Below the pieces are notes generated by a model. The model saw only the letters and a program-made list of their open reading frames with translations, was not told where the DNA came from and searched no databases. DNA of 53,816 nt. Source: Luminiphilus sp. Its GTDB lineage: Bacteria; Pseudomonadota; Gammaproteobacteria; Pseudomonadales; Halieaceae. Below, piece by piece: positions 26,357 to 35,911 of the stretch. The stretch lies in assembly GCA_016779445.1 (NCBI GenBank), contig JADHNP010000006.1:1-53816 (forward strand), read 5' to 3'. The stretch's first letter is position 1; each line of letters opens with the position of its first letter. Position numbers and translations under genes: made by a program.

Positions 26357-27290
26357 CCCACATTCCCACCTCGCGGCGAGCATCGCCCGAGGCGCTACCG
26401 TGCGCGCCGAGGCATTAATTGCCGCGCGATTCATCGCTCGTTTTATTGACGTCACGGGGCAAACCCGCGCGCTCGCCAACCTAGCGGGGATGCGCCGTGC
26501 GCGACAGCGCGGACGTGGCGTGGAGTTTGACGAAGTTCGCGCCTACGCTGCCGGTGACGATGTGCGCGCCATTGACTGGCGTGTCACAGCCCGTTCTGGC
26601 ACACCTCATACCAAGCTCTTCCATGAGGATCGAGAGCAGCCTATTTTGGTGGCAGTTGATCAGCGGGCGGCTATGAAATTTGGCTCACAGCGCTGCTTCA
26701 AGTCAGTCATGGCGGCACATATAGGCTGCCTCGCACTGTGGTCAGGCCTGCAAGCCGGAGAGAGAGTGGGCGGCGCGGTCCTGGGCGATAAAGGAATAGC
26801 AGATTCTCGTCCCAAGCGAAGCCAGCACGCCGTCCTCAAGGTCATTCGCGATCTCGTACATGCGGGAACACCACAGTCGGATAACAACGCTGAGCAACCC
26901 TCGATAGCAGATCTGATCCAGCAGCTCGAGCGGATTTCACGGCCCGGCACGCGGCTTTTCGTGATCAGTGATTTCCACGACCTATTGGATGAAGACCATT
27001 TGGCACCGCTTCGGCGCCTCGCTCGCAAAACACAGGTTGTCGCCATTTCAGTGGCTGATGCGCTGGAGGCAGAGCTACCTCGCGCGGGCTATTACTCTGT
27101 CACCGATGGAGATCATCACTCCCAACTGGACACGGGGATATCAGGCATCAGGGAGTCCTATGCCGCAGATTATCAGTCGCATCAGTCGCTGATAGCACGG
27201 CGACTCAGGGAGTTGCGCATCCCTCTTCTAGCTGTGAGAACAGATGATGACCCGCTCGCACGCCTCCTGACGGTATTCCCTGCTCGATGA
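26349..27290 (+). CDS. DUF58 (VWA-like) protein of the Bat operon
   Basis: Cytoplasmic DUF58 protein, 313 residues, the standard partner of MoxR ATPases. The diagnostic segment is GRGVEFDEVRAYAAGDDVRAIDWRVTARSGTPHTKLFHEDRE, followed by ILVAVDQRAAM, which is the degenerate metal-site strand of a VWA-like fold. RLFVISDFHDLLDEDHL lies in the later half. It overlaps the moxR stop by eight bases and the next start by four (ATGA). Confidence 0.9.
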   Translation: MPDPHSHLAASIARGATVRAEALIAARFIARFIDVTGQTRALANLAGMRRARQRGRGVEFDEVRAYAAGDDVRAIDWRVTARSGTPHTKLFHEDREQPILVAVDQRAAMKFGSQRCFKSVMAAHIGCLALWSGLQAGERVGGAVLGDKGIADSRPKRSQHAVLKVIRDLVHAGTPQSDNNAEQPSIADLIQQLERISRPGTRLFVISDFHDLLDEDHLAPLRRLARKTQVVAISVADALEAELPRAGYYSVTDGDHHSQLDTGISGIRESYAADYQSHQSLIARRLRELRIPLLAVRTDDDPLARLLTVFPAR

Positions 27291-27742
27291 ATCCGGAGGA
27301 AATGCTCACGCAATTGGCGCCCCTAAGGGCACCCCCCGAGATAGGGTGGTGGCCGCTGGCTCCCGGTTGGTGGGCCTTGCTCATCGCGACTCTCATTGCT
27401 TCGGCTTTTGCATTGCGGTGGTACTTGCGAAGGCGACGTGATCGCCGTTACCGAAAACTGGCACTGACAGAATTGCAGCTTTTGCGCGAAAATAAGGGGG
27501 CTGTAGATGCGCTAAATCGATTACTCAAAGCGGCAGCACTGCGTGCCTATCCGAACCAATCCGTGGCGGCTCTACATGGCAAATCCTGGCTAGAATTTCT
27601 ATGCCGTACCTGCCCAAAACTCAGTGCAGAGCAAATACGGGATCTCGAACTGCCCTACCAAGCTCATCCGCCATCGATCAGCGAGTATCTGTTTGATGCA
27701 GCAGAGTGCTGGCTGAAACGTCACGAGGTAACCCGTGCTTGA
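27287..27742 (+). CDS. DUF4381-family membrane-anchored protein
   Basis: 151-residue protein with one membrane helix (about residues 26-46, APGWWALLIATLIASAFALRW) after a proline-rich N-terminus (LRAPPEIGWWPLAPG), then a basic stop-transfer stretch (YLRRRRDRRYRK) and a helical cytoplasmic domain with AALHGKSWLEFLC. This is the usual DUF4381 layout and position, between DUF58 and the first VWA gene. Its stop lies eight bases inside the next gene. Biochemical role unknown. Confidence 0.85.
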   Translation: MNPEEMLTQLAPLRAPPEIGWWPLAPGWWALLIATLIASAFALRWYLRRRRDRRYRKLALTELQLLRENKGAVDALNRLLKAAALRAYPNQSVAALHGKSWLEFLCRTCPKLSAEQIRDLELPYQAHPPSISEYLFDAAECWLKRHEVTRA

Positions 27743-28721
27743 GTGGGTATGGCCTTGGGTCTTTCTTTGTACGCCACTTCCCTTGCTGATTCATTTTTTC
27801 AGCCGAGGGGAATCACCCCAGTCTTCTGCCGTTCGCGCACCTTTCGCAGCGAGGTGGCAAAATTTGTCAGGCTCCGGAAGAGGCGCTCAGTCGGGTCGTG
27901 GTTACTGGTGGTTATTATGGCTGGCCTGGATGATGCTCATCACAGCCACTGCGCGTCCGCAATGGATTGGTGAGCCAATTGAGTTACCCAACACAGGGCG
28001 CGATTTGATGCTAGGTCTGGACCTCTCGGGAAGCATGCAAATTGAAGACATGCAGATAGGCAGTCGTCTGGTATCGCGCATTGCCGCTGTAAAGGCCATC
28101 GCCGCGGATTTCACTCAACGCCGAAAAGGTGATCGAGTAGGCCTGATTCTATTCGGTACACGCGCCTACCTGCAGGCACCGCTCACCTTCGACCTGAATA
28201 CCGTAACCCAGTTCATAGAAGAGGCCCAATTGGGCTTTGCCGGTGAAGACACGGCAATTGGCGACGCTCTGGGGCTGGCCATTAAGCGACTACGTGAACG
28301 ACCTGCTTCTTCGAGAATTTTTATCCTGCTGACTGATGGTCAAGATACAGCGAGCACTGTGGATCCCATGGAAGCGGCGGCGCTGGCAGCACAACTGGAT
28401 GTCAAAATTTATACTATTGGCATCAGCAGAAACCTCGGACGATCCGGTAATGGTCGAGCAGAGGTCGACGAAGCCATGCTTAATGCGGTGGCAGAATCTA
28501 CCGGTGGTCGCTATTTTCGGGCGACCTCGCCTGCTGAGCTTGAAGCCGTCTACGCACTGCTTGATGAGCTTGAACCGGTTGAGCAGGAAGCCAGCACGTT
28601 CCGGCCCAAGCGGGCTTTGAGTTGGATCCCACTGTTAGCTGCTCTGGCACTGGCAAGCCTACTGGCCGTGCTCCGCAGTCGTTGGCTCAACTTTCTCAGG
28701 GTAAGCCCGCGCTATGGCTGA
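27735..28721 (+). CDS. BatA-like VWA-domain membrane protein
   Basis: 328-residue inner-membrane protein with a von Willebrand factor A domain exposed between membrane helices. The N-terminal helix is VWPWVFLCTPLPLLIHFF, and WWLLWLAWMMLITATARPQW forms a second. The metal-ion site is intact: LDLSGSMQ (DxSxS), with later KGDRVGLILFGTRAYLQAPLTFD and ILLTDGQDTAS. A C-terminal helix (WIPLLAALALASLLAVL) closes it. It starts with GTG and overlaps both neighbours by eight bases. Confidence 0.92.
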   Translation: MLEWVWPWVFLCTPLPLLIHFFSRGESPQSSAVRAPFAARWQNLSGSGRGAQSGRGYWWLLWLAWMMLITATARPQWIGEPIELPNTGRDLMLGLDLSGSMQIEDMQIGSRLVSRIAAVKAIAADFTQRRKGDRVGLILFGTRAYLQAPLTFDLNTVTQFIEEAQLGFAGEDTAIGDALGLAIKRLRERPASSRIFILLTDGQDTASTVDPMEAAALAAQLDVKIYTIGISRNLGRSGNGRAEVDEAMLNAVAESTGGRYFRATSPAELEAVYALLDELEPVEQEASTFRPKRALSWIPLLAALALASLLAVLRSRWLNFLRVSPRYG

Positions 28722-30504
28722 TGGCTTTCATTTACTCCGCCCCGATTTACTGTGGATGTTGGGCATTTGCCCCGTGATCGCACTGGCACTGTGGTATCGC
28801 CGCGCGCATCAGGGTGATTGGAGTCGAGTGATTGACGCAGAACTACTACCCTACCTACTACCCGACCAGACCCGAGAAGTGAGACGCGTCGGCGTTTGGA
28901 TACCGACCTTTCTGCTTGGTGTTGTGATTCTGGCCGCGGCAGGCCCCAGCCTCCAGCGCGTGGAGCTTCCTGTCATCAAACGAGCAGATGCGCTCGTTAT
29001 TGTGCTCGACATGAGCGCCTCTATGTTAGCCGCAGATATTCAACCGAGCCGGATCCAGCGTGCGCGACAAAAGGTGTTGGATCTTTTAGAAACGCGCAAA
29101 GAGGGCGTCACCGGATTGGTCGTTTTTGCCGGTGATGCACACGTTGTCACACCGCTGACAGACGACACCCGCACAATTGCCAATCTGATGCCTGCATTGT
29201 CGCCGACCATGATGCCGCTCCCAGGCGCCAATGCCAGTAGCGCTATAGAAATGGCGACGGAGTTACTCATCACCGCGGGTGCGCAAGGCGGGCAGATTTT
29301 ACTGATGACGGATGGCTTGCCCGGCTTTGACACCGACATGGTGACAACAGCACTAAAAAAAGGTGGCGCCACCGTCTCAATTTTAGCCATTGGCACTCCC
29401 TCAGGCGCGCCCATACCACTCCCCAACGGTGGATTTCTAAAGGACGACTCTGGAGAGATTGTCATCCCCGTTCTAAATCGTGGAGGGATCAAAGCAATCG
29501 CATCGAACTTGAATGCTGCCTATGAGGAAATCACTCTTGACGAGGCAGACATCGAGGCATTGACTCAGCGCGATCTGCTAGTCACTGAGGGGGAACTCGA
29601 CCTCGATAGACAAACCGATGCCTGGCAGGACCAGGGATACTGGTTAGCCGCACTGGTAGCGGTTTTACTGCTACCGGCCTTTCGTAAAGGAGTAGTAGCC
29701 GGTATTGCTCTGTTAATGGTTTACCACTCGCCACCGCCCGAGGCGGCCGAGTGGCAAGATCTCTGGCTCACCCCGGATCAACAGGGCGCCCGGTACCTTG
29801 CCAATGGTCAGGCCGCAGATGCAGCGGCAACCTTTAACGATCCGGCTTGGCGGGGCGTCGCAGCTTATGAGGCTAAAACTTATGATCAGGCTGCGCGACG
29901 TTTTGGTGACGAGCAAAGCGCTGACAGCCTCTACAACTTGGGTAATGCTCTGGCGTTGCAGGGCGACTTGCAGGGCGCACTGAGCGCCTATGAGAAAAGC
30001 CTCGCGGTACTTCCCGACGCAGAAGACGCGATCGCCAATAGAGATTTCATTCAAGCCTTACTGGATCAACAGGAACAGGAGTCACAAGATCAACAGAGTG
30101 ACGAGCAAAATCAGGAGAACGACTCATCTCAGGACGACAATAACTCTAAGGGTGATAATCAGGAACAATCTGAATCCTCGGATTCAGAGAGCTCAAATCA
30201 AGAGCCCGGAGAAGAAGCTGATAGCGACTCAGCCAACCAGGAGACACAAGAGCCGTCGGAGGATCAGCGCCAGCAGGACCCCCCCTTCGCAGACTCGCCG
30301 CAAGCAGATCAGGAAGCACTGGACGCAGCCACTCAAGAGCAAATGGCTAAATTTGATGAGGCTTTGGAAGAACAACAGGCCTTGGAACAATGGTTACGGC
30401 GCGTCCCGGACGATCCGGGCGGCCTGTTGCGACGCAAGTTTCGGTATCAAACCATGCAACGTCTGAGGGAGGGCGAAGAGCCTGATGAATCGATTCGCTG
30501 GTAA
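28714..30504 (+). CDS. BatB-BatC fusion: VWA plus TPR protein
   Basis: 596 residues combining a second VWA domain (LDMSASMLAADIQPSR, DxSxS motif kept; LLMTDGLPGFD) with membrane helices at each side. TPR-like repeats follow at about residues 370-450 (SLYNLGNALALQGDLQGALSAYEKSLAVLPD). A long Gln/Ser/Asp/Glu-rich linker spans about residues 450-545. The end, WLRRVPDDPGGLLRRKFRYQ, is the conserved BatC tail. In Bacteroides the two parts are separate genes. Overlaps the next gene by 20 bases. Confidence 0.92.
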   Translation: MADGFHLLRPDLLWMLGICPVIALALWYRRAHQGDWSRVIDAELLPYLLPDQTREVRRVGVWIPTFLLGVVILAAAGPSLQRVELPVIKRADALVIVLDMSASMLAADIQPSRIQRARQKVLDLLETRKEGVTGLVVFAGDAHVVTPLTDDTRTIANLMPALSPTMMPLPGANASSAIEMATELLITAGAQGGQILLMTDGLPGFDTDMVTTALKKGGATVSILAIGTPSGAPIPLPNGGFLKDDSGEIVIPVLNRGGIKAIASNLNAAYEEITLDEADIEALTQRDLLVTEGELDLDRQTDAWQDQGYWLAALVAVLLLPAFRKGVVAGIALLMVYHSPPPEAAEWQDLWLTPDQQGARYLANGQAADAAATFNDPAWRGVAAYEAKTYDQAARRFGDEQSADSLYNLGNALALQGDLQGALSAYEKSLAVLPDAEDAIANRDFIQALLDQQEQESQDQQSDEQNQENDSSQDDNNSKGDNQEQSESSDSESSNQEPGEEADSDSANQETQEPSEDQRQQDPPFADSPQADQEALDAATQEQMAKFDEALEEQQALEQWLRRVPDDPGGLLRRKFRYQTMQRLREGEEPDESIRW

Positions 30505-32164
30505 AAATCGCTCAGCGGTTCGAATGCTGCGCTACGCAATGATCTTACTTCTTTCGCTCCCGATACCGACTATGGCAGAGCTCACCGCATCGGTTGATCG
30601 GAGAGAAATCGCCCTCGGTGAGACACTGCGGCTGACCCTAATGGGTGATGCGGGAGAACAACCAGCGGAAATAAACCTGACGCCCCTGAACCGGGATTGG
30701 GAAATTCTCTCACGCTCCAGTGCGACCAATGCGCGGTTTGTCAACGGTCAGAATCAGATCACCCGTACTCTGGAAATGGAACTCGCCCCCCTCCGCGAAG
30801 GAACACTGGGTATCCCCTCGCTTACATCTGGAGGAAGACGCACGACGCCTGTGTCGATCCGGGTCAATCCTGAACCCGTCATCGCGCCGGGTGATGCGCT
30901 AGTGCTGTTTGAAGCAAGCTTAGATCAGTCGGCGGTATACGTTCAGGCTGAGCTGATATTAACGGTGACATTGCAACAAGCTATCAACCTCGACGGCGGA
31001 GAAATTTCTGCATTTGATATTCCGGATGCCGTGACTGAAGCACTGGAGCGCAAATCCTTTCAAAGGCGCCTGGGAAATCGCACATGGCTGGTCACGGAAC
31101 TGCGTTTCGCCGTCTACCCACAAAAAAGTGGCGTATTAAAAGTGCCGGCTATCGGTTTTACTGCCCGAGAAGTCCAACCCGGGCGATCTCTTTTAGGGGC
31201 GCGGCTCGGTCGCCGCTTGCGGATGGCCTCGGAACCCATAGATGTTGAAGTCAAACCGGTACCTGAGGATTTTCCCGGAGAGGTTTGGCTGCCTGCAAGA
31301 AGCATGACGCTTGAAGAAACTTGGTCCGTCGAACCCCATGCGCTTTCAGTGGGCGATTCCACTACCAGAACGCTGACACTGGTCGCAAATGGACTTCAGG
31401 GCAGTCAGCTCCCGCCTCTCAGCAGCTTGCAGGGCGCAACAGATATCCCAGAGCTTCGATTTTATCCGGATCAGGAAGCGATAGATCAGAGTGAGTTGGT
31501 GCGGGGGTTGCAAGGACGCCGTGTTCAGAGTGAAGCTCTCGTAGCGCGGGCCAGTGGTAGCTGGACGCTCCCCGAGATTAGCGTCCCGTGGTGGAATACC
31601 GAAACCGACACACTGAGCTACGCATCACTGCCCGCTCGGACCGTCTCAGTGCAGTCCGCGACCACGACAGATATCTTTCCTGATGCAACGACTACTGTGG
31701 TAGCTAGCGGCGATCGACCGCCATTCCCTGCCTGGCTATGGGGTGTAACCGGCTCAGGTTGGATCGTCGCCGCAGTACTGCTCTGGTTATTCCTCAGTGC
31801 ACGTGCCAACGCTCCGCCACCCGCGACCCAGCGAGCGGCGGCATCGAACGAGCCCAGTGTCAGACAAGCCATGGTGCGCATACGACGCGCACTGGAGCAG
31901 CAGGATCCTGCTGCGCTGCGGCACGGAGTATTGCAATGGGGTGCCGGACATCACGGCAAAGCGTTTTGCTCTCTCGCAGAACTTGCTGACGTGAGCAGCG
32001 AACAACTGAAAGCTGTTCTCATTGCTCTCGATCGAGCCCTTTATAGCGCAACCCCCGATAGCGCCGCTACAGAATCGCTCATTGCATCTCTGCGCGAAGA
32101 GCCCGGGCCCGCAAACGCCCGCTCGCAAAGCAACGCGTCGCTGAGCCTCTACCCTTCCGATTAA
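30485..32164 (+). CDS. BatD-family protein
   Basis: 559-residue envelope protein with a signal peptide (MLRYAMILLLSLPIPTMAE, near residues 14-32), several beta-sandwich domains in the periplasm (ASVDRREIALGETLRLTL; LTVTLQQAINLDGGEIS; DIDVEVKPVPEDFPGEVWLPA-type segment), one membrane helix near residues 415-438 (GVTGSGWIVAAVLLWLFLSARA) and a short cytoplasmic tail. It closes the MoxR/DUF58/DUF4381/VWA/VWA-TPR operon, as in other gammaproteobacteria. Bat operons have been linked to aerotolerance and envelope stress, but the mechanism is unsettled. Confidence 0.9.
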   Translation: MNRFAGKNRSAVRMLRYAMILLLSLPIPTMAELTASVDRREIALGETLRLTLMGDAGEQPAEINLTPLNRDWEILSRSSATNARFVNGQNQITRTLEMELAPLREGTLGIPSLTSGGRRTTPVSIRVNPEPVIAPGDALVLFEASLDQSAVYVQAELILTVTLQQAINLDGGEISAFDIPDAVTEALERKSFQRRLGNRTWLVTELRFAVYPQKSGVLKVPAIGFTAREVQPGRSLLGARLGRRLRMASEPIDVEVKPVPEDFPGEVWLPARSMTLEETWSVEPHALSVGDSTTRTLTLVANGLQGSQLPPLSSLQGATDIPELRFYPDQEAIDQSELVRGLQGRRVQSEALVARASGSWTLPEISVPWWNTETDTLSYASLPARTVSVQSATTTDIFPDATTTVVASGDRPPFPAWLWGVTGSGWIVAAVLLWLFLSARANAPPPATQRAAASNEPSVRQAMVRIRRALEQQDPAALRHGVLQWGAGHHGKAFCSLAELADVSSEQLKAVLIALDRALYSATPDSAATESLIASLREEPGPANARSQSNASLSLYPSD

Positions 32165-32186
32165 GCGCCGCCAGGGGTGGCGCAGA

Positions 32187-34808
32187 TTAATCGGGCTCCG
32201 CCAGCGAGCGGTTCACCACCTCGAATACATCCTTTGGCAAGGGATCAATCCCTGCGATACGCTCCAATTCAGCTTTCATGGCATCTTGACCGACGGCATA
32301 GCGGCGCCAACGGGTGAGCGGCGCCAACATCCTCGCGGCTATTTGCGGATTTGATGACTGAATACGCGTGATCACGTCGCCCAGCAGCTGATAACCCGCG
32401 CCATCAACTCTGTGAAACGCAAGAGGATTCGCGGCAGAAAAAGCGCCCACCAACGCCCGCAATTTATTAGGATTACGCCAATCGAAAGCATCATGGTTAA
32501 GCAACTCACGGACACTTTCGACACAGGAAATGTCGGGCCTCGTCGCCTGAACTGTGAACCACTGATTCACCACCAGCGACTCGCGTTTCCAACGATCATA
32601 AAAGTTGGCTAATGTCTGCTCGCGTTGAGCACCATTGGCGTATTGGGCAATCCACCGCAGTGCCGCCAACCGATCAGTGAGGTTATCGGCGCTTTCAAGC
32701 AGTTGCTCCGCCTGCGTGAGGCTCGCAGATTGCGCCGCCAACAGATAATCCAGCGCCAAATGACGCAGCGATCGAACGCCGATCTCGTGCGCACTGGCAC
32801 TGTACGGACTCCCGACAACAGACTGCGACGACACTGCTCGCCATTGGCTATCCAAAGCTTGACCAAGCAGTCGTTTCACCGCCTGTCTACGCAAGTGAAT
32901 ATCCGTCATATCAACCAAACCTCGCTGAGCAGCTCGGTCCGCGAGATATTCCTCAGAGGGCAAACACAATGTCAGCGCCTTCATCGCCGCGTCCATTGGG
33001 CCCGTCAAGACACGCTCTATCGCTTCTAGTAGCGCGTTATGAATCTTTGCTTCTTGCCCGGTAAGGTCAAGGGCCTCAATCGCCCGTGCCAGCAAACTTT
33101 GTGCTGCGTCCCAGGCGACAAAATCATCATCATCCCCGCTCATCAAGGTAAGCAGGTCAGATTCCGACTGATCTGCTGTCAAACGAACGGGCGCAGAAAA
33201 CCCGCGTAACAGTGATGCCACTGGTCTGGCCACGACGCCGTCAAACGTAAAAGTTTGTTCTGGCTCGGACAGCTCCAATATTCGCGTCGTGCCGCTATCC
33301 AGCGGGATTGGCTTTCCGTCGACAAGCAATCCTGTGGCTACCGGTATCGGCAGAGGTGCTTTGTCGGTTTGCCCAGGGGTCGGCCGATTAAGTTGCTTGA
33401 GCGTCAAATGATATTGCTCCGCCGCCTGATCATAATGACCACTGGCGATCACCTCCGGCGTACCCGCCTGCGCATACCACCTACGGAATTGGGCGAGATC
33501 ACGACCTGAGGCTTCTGCCATGCAATCGACAAAGTCGTCACAGGTGACCGCCTGTCCATCGAAGCGGCGAAAGTACAGACTCGCGCCCTCGATAAATTGC
33601 TTGTGCCCCAACAGGGTATGCAGCATGCGCACGACCTCGGCACCTTTCTCGTAAACCGTCAGCGTATAAAAGTTAGAGATATCAACAAATGCGTCGGGGC
33701 GAACAGGATGCGCCATCGGCCCTGCATCTTCAGCAAATTGGTGAGTGCGAAGAAAAATGACATCCTCCACTCGTTTAACACCGCGAGAATTAATATCTGC
33801 AGAGAACTCTGAATCGCGAAAGACAGTAAATCCCTCTTTAAGGGTCAACTGGAACCAGTCGCGGCAGGTCACGCGATTTCCCGAATAGTTGTGGAAATAT
33901 TCGTGAGCAACAACACCCTCCACCCGCTGAAAACCCGCATCCGTAGTGATATCCGGGTGAGCCAGCACGCATGAGGTGTTGAAAACATTGAGGCTTTTAT
34001 TTTCCATCGCGCCCATATTGAAATCATCGACCGCGACAATGTTGTAGAGATCAAGGTCATACTCAAGCCCATAAACCTGCTCATCCCACAACATGGCATT
34101 TTTCAGGGATTGCATTGCGTAATCGCAGTAATTCACGTCTTTTTCTTCAACCCAAATCCGCAGATCCACTGGCTTTCCCGAACAGGTAGTGAAGACGTCA
34201 GAGACCTGTTTAAGATCGCCCGCCACCATGGCGAAGAGATGGGCAGGCTTTGGGAAGGGGTCATGCCATGTTGCACGGTGTCGTCCCTCGGCAGCCTCCT
34301 CCTCAAGTATCAGATTGCCGTTGCTCAAAAGCACGGGGCAAGTTTGTCGATCGGCCTCCAGCGTAACGGTGTAGATCGCAAGAACATCAGGACGATCTGG
34401 GTAGTAGGTGATTTTGCGAAAACCTTCTGCCTCGCATTGCGTACAGTAAGCACTTTGTGAACGATAAAAGCCCTCAAGCGAGGTATTCTCTTCAGGGCAA
34501 ATTTGTACACAAGTACGCACAACACACCGGTCCGGTAAATTAGGAATAACCAGCTGATTGGCAGTCAACTCAAACCCCGACTCCGCCAAACGTTGGCCAT
34601 CCAACTCGATCCATTGCAAATCAAGCTGCTCACCATCCAGTTTGAGTGGCGCGCCCTCGGGACCGTTTCTTTCAAGGCTAAGTGTCGCCACCACTTCGGT
34701 AAGGCCGTCGAAAATACTGACCTCCAGTGCAACGTGACTAACACTGAAATCCGGAGGCTGGTAGTCGGCCCGAAAAACCGTTCCCGGTATACCCTCTCGC
34801 AATCCCAT
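32187..34808 (-). CDS. pepN: Aminopeptidase N (M1 family)
   Basis: Broad-specificity zinc aminopeptidase of protein turnover, cytoplasmic, 873 residues like E. coli PepN. The substrate-binding exopeptidase motif is MGAMENKSLNVF. The zinc site is VAHEYFHNYSGNRVTCRDW with the third ligand Glu in LKEGFTVFRD. The N-terminus YRADYQPPDF and the large helical C-terminal domain are also family-like. The ATG shares one base with the upstream DUF2797 stop (TAATG), so the two are coupled. Convergent with batD, with 22 bases between the stops. Confidence 0.96.
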   Translation of the reverse strand: MGLREGIPGTVFRADYQPPDFSVSHVALEVSIFDGLTEVVATLSLERNGPEGAPLKLDGEQLDLQWIELDGQRLAESGFELTANQLVIPNLPDRCVVRTCVQICPEENTSLEGFYRSQSAYCTQCEAEGFRKITYYPDRPDVLAIYTVTLEADRQTCPVLLSNGNLILEEEAAEGRHRATWHDPFPKPAHLFAMVAGDLKQVSDVFTTCSGKPVDLRIWVEEKDVNYCDYAMQSLKNAMLWDEQVYGLEYDLDLYNIVAVDDFNMGAMENKSLNVFNTSCVLAHPDITTDAGFQRVEGVVAHEYFHNYSGNRVTCRDWFQLTLKEGFTVFRDSEFSADINSRGVKRVEDVIFLRTHQFAEDAGPMAHPVRPDAFVDISNFYTLTVYEKGAEVVRMLHTLLGHKQFIEGASLYFRRFDGQAVTCDDFVDCMAEASGRDLAQFRRWYAQAGTPEVIASGHYDQAAEQYHLTLKQLNRPTPGQTDKAPLPIPVATGLLVDGKPIPLDSGTTRILELSEPEQTFTFDGVVARPVASLLRGFSAPVRLTADQSESDLLTLMSGDDDDFVAWDAAQSLLARAIEALDLTGQEAKIHNALLEAIERVLTGPMDAAMKALTLCLPSEEYLADRAAQRGLVDMTDIHLRRQAVKRLLGQALDSQWRAVSSQSVVGSPYSASAHEIGVRSLRHLALDYLLAAQSASLTQAEQLLESADNLTDRLAALRWIAQYANGAQREQTLANFYDRWKRESLVVNQWFTVQATRPDISCVESVRELLNHDAFDWRNPNKLRALVGAFSAANPLAFHRVDGAGYQLLGDVITRIQSSNPQIAARMLAPLTRWRRYAVGQDAMKAELERIAGIDPLPKDVFEVVNRSLAEPD

Positions 34809-35638
34809 TACGCTGCCACCTTTATTTCCACTTCGTATCCACCAAATTTTCTAATGTTGAGAACGCCAGTATCCATCATGAGATACTGGCCCTTAATACC
34901 CATCAGCGTCCCTTCGACCAGAGGCGCTTTATCGAAATTATGAGCTTTTACTTTTTCAGGCCAAGCCAGCACTGGGTAACTGATAGAAATTTCGGGTGCA
35001 TCGTCAATCAGCTCAAAAGCCGTTTCACCAAACCGCAAAGCAAGGTCAGCAATGTCGGTTCGGCAGTTTGAGACGATTCGTTGCCGAACCTCTTCCAAAT
35101 CCTGTGGCTCAGCATTTCCCTTCAACATAGTTTGCCAGGCCGTTCGGTCTCCCACCTCCTTGGCAAAAAGCACCTCAAGCAGTCCTGAGTGATAGCGGGT
35201 CTGAACCCTCGCGATGGGCTTTGCTTGTGTGGCACCTTGATCTATCCAGCGAGTGGGCGTCTGGGTCGCACGGGTGATTCCCACCTTAACGCTCGAAGTG
35301 TTGGACAGGTAAACAATATGAGGCACCTGACAGTGCATTTCCGCCCAGTCGGGCTCTCGGCAGGTGCCCTCAGCAAGGTGGCATTTCTGGGGGCTCATAA
35401 TGCAACTATCGCAGGCAGCCAGCTTACGAAAACAGGGATAGCAGTAGCCCTGATTAAAACTTTTTTTAATCGTTCTCTCACAGGCAACGCAGCGAATCAG
35501 GCCAGTAAAAGACAGTGAGAGGTGTCGCCCCAGACAGTCATTGAGGTTGAGGGGGTTCTGGTCGGGAAACAAGGTATATCTGACCGTGTCGGCCAAATCC
35601 GTCTGCATCTTCCTCAAATCGCCTCGCCAGTCACTCAT
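34808..35638 (-). CDS. DUF2797 zinc-cluster protein
   Basis: 276 residues from ATG at 35638, which has GGAG seven bases upstream and overlaps the previous stop as ATGA. An early cysteine-rich domain (LIRCVACERTIKKSF, GYCYPCFRKLAACDSCIMSP, KCHLAEGTCREPDW) should bind one or two zinc ions. A GIY-YIG-like stretch follows (HIVYLSNTSSVKVGITR). The C-terminus is a beta-rich domain (VEGTLMGIKGQYLMMDTGVLNIRKFGGYEVEI). The gene is commonly next to pepN in gammaproteobacteria. Function unknown. Confidence 0.88.
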   Translation of the reverse strand: MSDWRGDLRKMQTDLADTVRYTLFPDQNPLNLNDCLGRHLSLSFTGLIRCVACERTIKKSFNQGYCYPCFRKLAACDSCIMSPQKCHLAEGTCREPDWAEMHCQVPHIVYLSNTSSVKVGITRATQTPTRWIDQGATQAKPIARVQTRYHSGLLEVLFAKEVGDRTAWQTMLKGNAEPQDLEEVRQRIVSNCRTDIADLALRFGETAFELIDDAPEISISYPVLAWPEKVKAHNFDKAPLVEGTLMGIKGQYLMMDTGVLNIRKFGGYEVEIKVAA

Positions 35639-35910
35639 GAGTCGACTCCTTCTCGTAGCGTCTTCCATTTGAGAGGTGCGGGCGCATCACAGTCCTCGCC
35701 GGCCTTAGATCCCTTGTCAATAAACCCAACCCGCTCATCGGGCGGCAGGTGAAGCTCTCCCCATGTGATGACGGCCTGCATAGCATGCTGACGCTGGATT
35801 TCTGTCATCGACCGACCGTCCGGCCATCGACCAGTCGCCAGCGACTCAAGCAACCTGTCATACAAGCCTCTATCCATGTGCTGGATTGACTCCAGATAAT
35901 CAGTTGCCAC
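35635..35910 (-). CDS. DUF1315 (YeaC-like) small protein
   Basis: 91-residue soluble protein of unknown function. The core YDRLLESLATGRWPDGRSMTEIQRQHAMQAVITWG is the DUF1315 pattern, and PDERVGFIDKGSK follows. I use GTG at 35910, with GGGAG five bases upstream and only one base after the rhomboid stop; this gives MATDYLESIQHMDR at the start. The stop overlaps the DUF2797 start. It belongs to the nadK-to-pepN run. Confidence 0.85.
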   Translation of the reverse strand: MATDYLESIQHMDRGLYDRLLESLATGRWPDGRSMTEIQRQHAMQAVITWGELHLPPDERVGFIDKGSKAGEDCDAPAPLKWKTLREGVDS

Positions 35911-35911
35911 T

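Noticed and set aside
30061-30340. Repeat array in the BatB-BatC gene
   Set aside because: The apparent repetitiveness comes from low-complexity Gln/Ser/Asp/Glu codons in one open frame, not from DNA repeats or CRISPR units.
32165-32190. GC-rich hairpin between batD and pepN as a bidirectional terminator
   Set aside because: GCGCC/GGCGC can pair but no T tract follows on either strand.
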